From: Candidatus Anammoxibacter sp.
Lineage (GTDB): Bacteria > Planctomycetota > Brocadiia > Brocadiales > Anammoxibacteraceae
DNA length: 64,000 nucleotides
Direction of reading: 5' to 3'
Assembly: GCA_021777055.1 (NCBI GenBank)
Contig: JAIQZO010000101.1
Location: 84,145 to 148,144, forward strand
Made by a program: the position numbers and the translations under genes. Of this stretch, positions 62,197-64,000 are shown one piece after another; positions within the stretch are counted from its first letter, which is position 1, and the number at the start of each line of letters is the position of its first letter. The notes beneath the pieces were generated by a model. That model did no database searches. It was not told where the DNA came from and saw only the letters and a program-made list of their open reading frames with translations.

Positions 62197-63036
62197 TTAA
62201 CGACATATCAGCAATGGTGCGTCTACTTTTCTCATGATATGCACTGTTGTGCTGCCAAGTATAAGTTCTCTTATTTTAGAATGACCATAGGCGCCCATAG
62301 CCATAAAATCATAACCGCCTTCGTTGAATTTGTTTAAGACTACATTTTCCGGCTCTCCATTTTCAAAACTCATTTTGAAGTCAACACTGTAAGGTTTAAA
62401 TATCTGTTCTGCTCTTGATGAAAGCTCCTCAACCTTTTCTTTTCCAATGCCTACACAGAGAACTGTTCCTGGCAGCTTCATTTTACCTGCAATTTCAGCA
62501 CTTGCTTTCAAAGCTTTACCCGCAATGTCACTACCGTCATAAGCAACCAGGAGCTTTGTCATGGGTGTATGTTTTTCTGAAGTGATTAAAATCGGCTTAT
62601 GAGCTTGCCTTACAACGGACTCCAGGTTTGAACCCAATAATGCGTCGCTCCACTCTGAATGCTCTCCTGTCTTTCCCATTGCAATGAGGTCTGCATCTGC
62701 TGCGGTCTCGGATATCAGTTTGGTTATTATTCCCTCTTCCTTTTTCAGCTCAAACGGAACGTCCTTTTCCCTGCACATGTTTTCCAGATTTAACAACGCG
62801 GTATCCGCGGCGCTATTTAGCATATCTTTAATTGTATCCATAAAACTGCCGTAAGGAACCATCCCGCCTATGCTTGTCCCTATGTCATGAATAAAAGGTC
62901 CTGCTAGTCGTCTAATGTCTATTACGGATAAACCAGTTACCTTTGCGCCAAATAGTTTTGCGATATTCAAAGAATACTCTATTGATACAAGACTTGCCTT
63001 TGAACCATCAGTTGGTATTACTATATTTTTTAACAT
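62197..63036 (-). CDS. Tandem universal stress protein
   Basis: Cytoplasmic protein of 279 residues with two UspA domains (about 1-150 and 155-279), the usual double USP. Each starts with a LKNIVIPTDGSK or TKLLVAYDGSD strand and loop, and the second domain has the intact ATP-binding motif G-2x-G-9x-G-S (GAYGHSKIRELILGS). The first has a similar but one-residue-longer spacing (GKTGEHSEWSDALLGS). It probably responds to energy or redox stress. The gene is about 100 bases upstream of the sugar phosphatase gene on the same strand and could be co-transcribed. It is the second USP in the window, unlike the TPR-fused one at 25563. The start ATG 63036 has only a weak ribosome-binding site (AAGAAAG). 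Confidence 0.92.
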   Translation of the reverse strand: MLKNIVIPTDGSKASLVSIEYSLNIAKLFGAKVTGLSVIDIRRLAGPFIHDIGTSIGGMVPYGSFMDTIKDMLNSAADTALLNLENMCREKDVPFELKKEEGIITKLISETAADADLIAMGKTGEHSEWSDALLGSNLESVVRQAHKPILITSEKHTPMTKLLVAYDGSDIAGKALKASAEIAGKMKLPGTVLCVGIGKEKVEELSSRAEQIFKPYSVDFKMSFENGEPENVVLNKFNEGGYDFMAMGAYGHSKIRELILGSTTVHIMRKVDAPLLICR

Positions 63037-63600
63037 AATTGTCGGCTTTCTTAATTTTGTTTATAAATAATAGCCATTATTTTAGGGGGTGAAAATGAAA
63101 AACATTTACATCCCAGCACATTATAAATTTCCTGATACGTTGAAATAATTAGTGCCAAACATTTTAAATCGGTTAAATTCTAAATATTCACCCCCGCATT
63201 TAGTCTGATTTGGCCGCTTTGATTATGTGCTTTATATATTGCAGAATAAATTAGCGACGTCTTTAAATTGTTATTGTTTAATATTATACCAAATTACATT
63301 TGCAAGAAAATCAAAAAATAGAGCTAGTGCGCATTGTTGCAGATGCAGTTTGATTACTTATAACCGTAAAGTATTTTTGTAGTTCAGGTACTAATTTAAC
63401 TAAAAGATTTGTTAGGTTTCTTTACTAAAGACAGGTTTTGGCCCAATTTAGAGCTTTCAGGCTTTTCTCTATCTCTGGTCTTTTTCTTAAAGTGGGTGGT
63501 TAACTACTCTTTTTCTACAATGTTAATAGATTGTATAACTACGTGAAATTGTTTTATACTGTATTTTGCCTCCTGCATTTTGGTTGTGTCTTTGTTTCAT

Positions 63601-63862
63601 TTTTGCAGTGTAAAATGTTTCATATTTATAAACATTTTACAATATCACCGCGTGAGAAATTGCCTAAAAGCCTAAATTACTTTAAATGCCTAAAGTTCAT
63701 AGTGTTGTTTTTGATTAATAATAAATAAATTTTAGGCTTTTTACAGCATTGTCCGGTTAGCCTTTTGCAGTGCAATAATGTTCCATATTTATGAACATTT
63801 TGCAACATCATGATGCGAAAAAGTACCTAAAGTTAATAGCTTTGTTTTTTATTAATAATAAA
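63601..63862. repeat. Direct repeat pair, each with a hairpin and TTTAGGC words
   Basis: Copy 1 begins TTTTGCAGTGTAAAATGTTT (63601) and copy 2 begins TTTTGCAGTGCAATAATGTT (63763). Both end with ATTAATAATAAA. A hairpin in copy 1 (arms 63609-63620 and 63630-63641, loop CATATTTAT) corresponds to one in copy 2 (arms 63777-63783 and 63793-63799, same loop). There a T-A pair is replaced by C-G, a compensatory change. Between the copies lies an inverted pair TTTAGGCTTTT / AAAAGCCTAAA. Confidence 0.7.
63744..63760 (+). repeat. 17-bp dispersed repeat, copy 2
   Basis: This is identical to 520-536 (CAGCATTGTCCGGTTAG). Here it lies between the two copies of the AT-rich direct repeat, which suggests it belongs to a larger dispersed element. 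Confidence 0.5.
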
Positions 63863-64000
63863 TTGGTAGCGTTGTCAATAAGAGACCTGAAAAAAGCTAT
63901 CCAGAAATAGTATTTTTAATAATTATAGATATCCAAATAATGCTTAATATAAAATATATTGTTTATCGCTTAATATGTTTGCTTGTAAAATTATCAATAA

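Larger units (their letters stand above)
63037..64000. other. 960-base gene-free end region with duplicated hairpin-bearing repeat
   Basis: No gene is recognisable. Two direct copies of a block of about 100-125 bases occupy 63601-63725 and 63763-63862, and 63744-63760 repeats the 17-mer found at 520-536. The region is very AT-rich, and short frames such as 63531-63728 look spurious. It could hold the promoter of the USP gene (minus strand), but I see no clear -35/-10 pair. Confidence 0.6.

Noticed and set aside
1..64000. tRNA or rRNA genes
   Set aside because: No cloverleaf with CCA-adjacent acceptor stem, TTCGAATC-type T-arm, or conserved rRNA word was found in the gene-free regions by eye; a covariance search would be decisive.

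Overview
The window is 64 kb of AT-rich bacterial chromosome with about 50 recognisable protein genes. I see no rRNA, tRNA, CRISPR array, prophage or intact insertion sequence. The gene content points to a Gram-negative, anaerobic or microaerobic bacterium: lipoproteins, a periplasmic DegP-like protease, MurB, a complete Bat (aerotolerance) operon, a V-type ATPase, pyruvate phosphate dikinase, a phosphate acetyltransferase, a low-potential ferredoxin and a hydrogenase maturation protease. A planctomycete of the anammox type (Brocadiales/Scalindua-like) fits my impression of the proteins and of the repeat-rich intergenic DNA. No lineage-defining gene is present, so this is a weak inference.

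Layout. 0-5.2 kb: the start of a glycosyltransferase, a 1.1 kb gene-poor and possibly decayed stretch, a hydrogenase maturation protease overlapping a voltage-gated K+ channel, and a long Pta. 6.0-15.9 kb: a Bat operon (moxR, DUF58, a BatD-like membrane protein, two VWA proteins, TPR/BatC, BatD, BatE) behind a consensus promoter. 15.9-25.4 kb: a nine-gene V-ATPase cluster on the minus strand in the order of the Enterococcus ntpFIKECGABD operon. Its rotor subunit keeps the residues that bind Na+ in E. hirae NtpK. 25.5-35.9 kb: a USP-TPR protein, an orphan response regulator, PPDK, a stand-alone molybdopterin oxidoreductase, an unknown beta-rich protein and RNase R. 36.7-41.3 kb: citrate synthase, ArgJ, pyruvoyl arginine decarboxylase and TrpD on the minus strand. 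41.3-50.1 kb: a macro-domain protein, a deleted S23-type four-helix-bundle gene, an M24 peptidase, a small zinc-ribbon-like protein, a double SlyD-like FKBP, a DegP protease with a His/Gly-rich loop, a diguanylate cyclase and a NifS-type desulfurase. 50.6-53.3 kb: a PspA-centred membrane-stress cluster with a YbjN/CesT-like protein, a DUF4178-like protein and an unrecognised 13-residue-repeat protein that has its own promoter. 53.6-63.0 kb: MurB, a GNA1162-LysM lipoprotein, a ferredoxin, a two-TM protein, an eight-repeat beta-propeller, an SLC13/RCK transporter, a glucosylglycerate (compatible solute) synthase/phosphatase pair and a tandem USP. The last 1 kb is a repeat-rich stretch without genes.

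Common themes are envelope integrity (Bat, PspA, DegP, FKBP, lipoprotein, MurB), ion and osmotic homeostasis (V-ATPase, K+ channel, SLC13, glucosylglycerate) and C2/C3 metabolism (Pta, PPDK, citrate synthase). Many intergenic gaps hold palindromes or short tandem repeats of several unrelated types, which looks like a repeat-tolerant genome. The parts I find most worth testing are the PspA cluster with its repeat protein, the Na+ signature in the V-ATPase rotor, and the metal-binding-like loop of the DegP protein.
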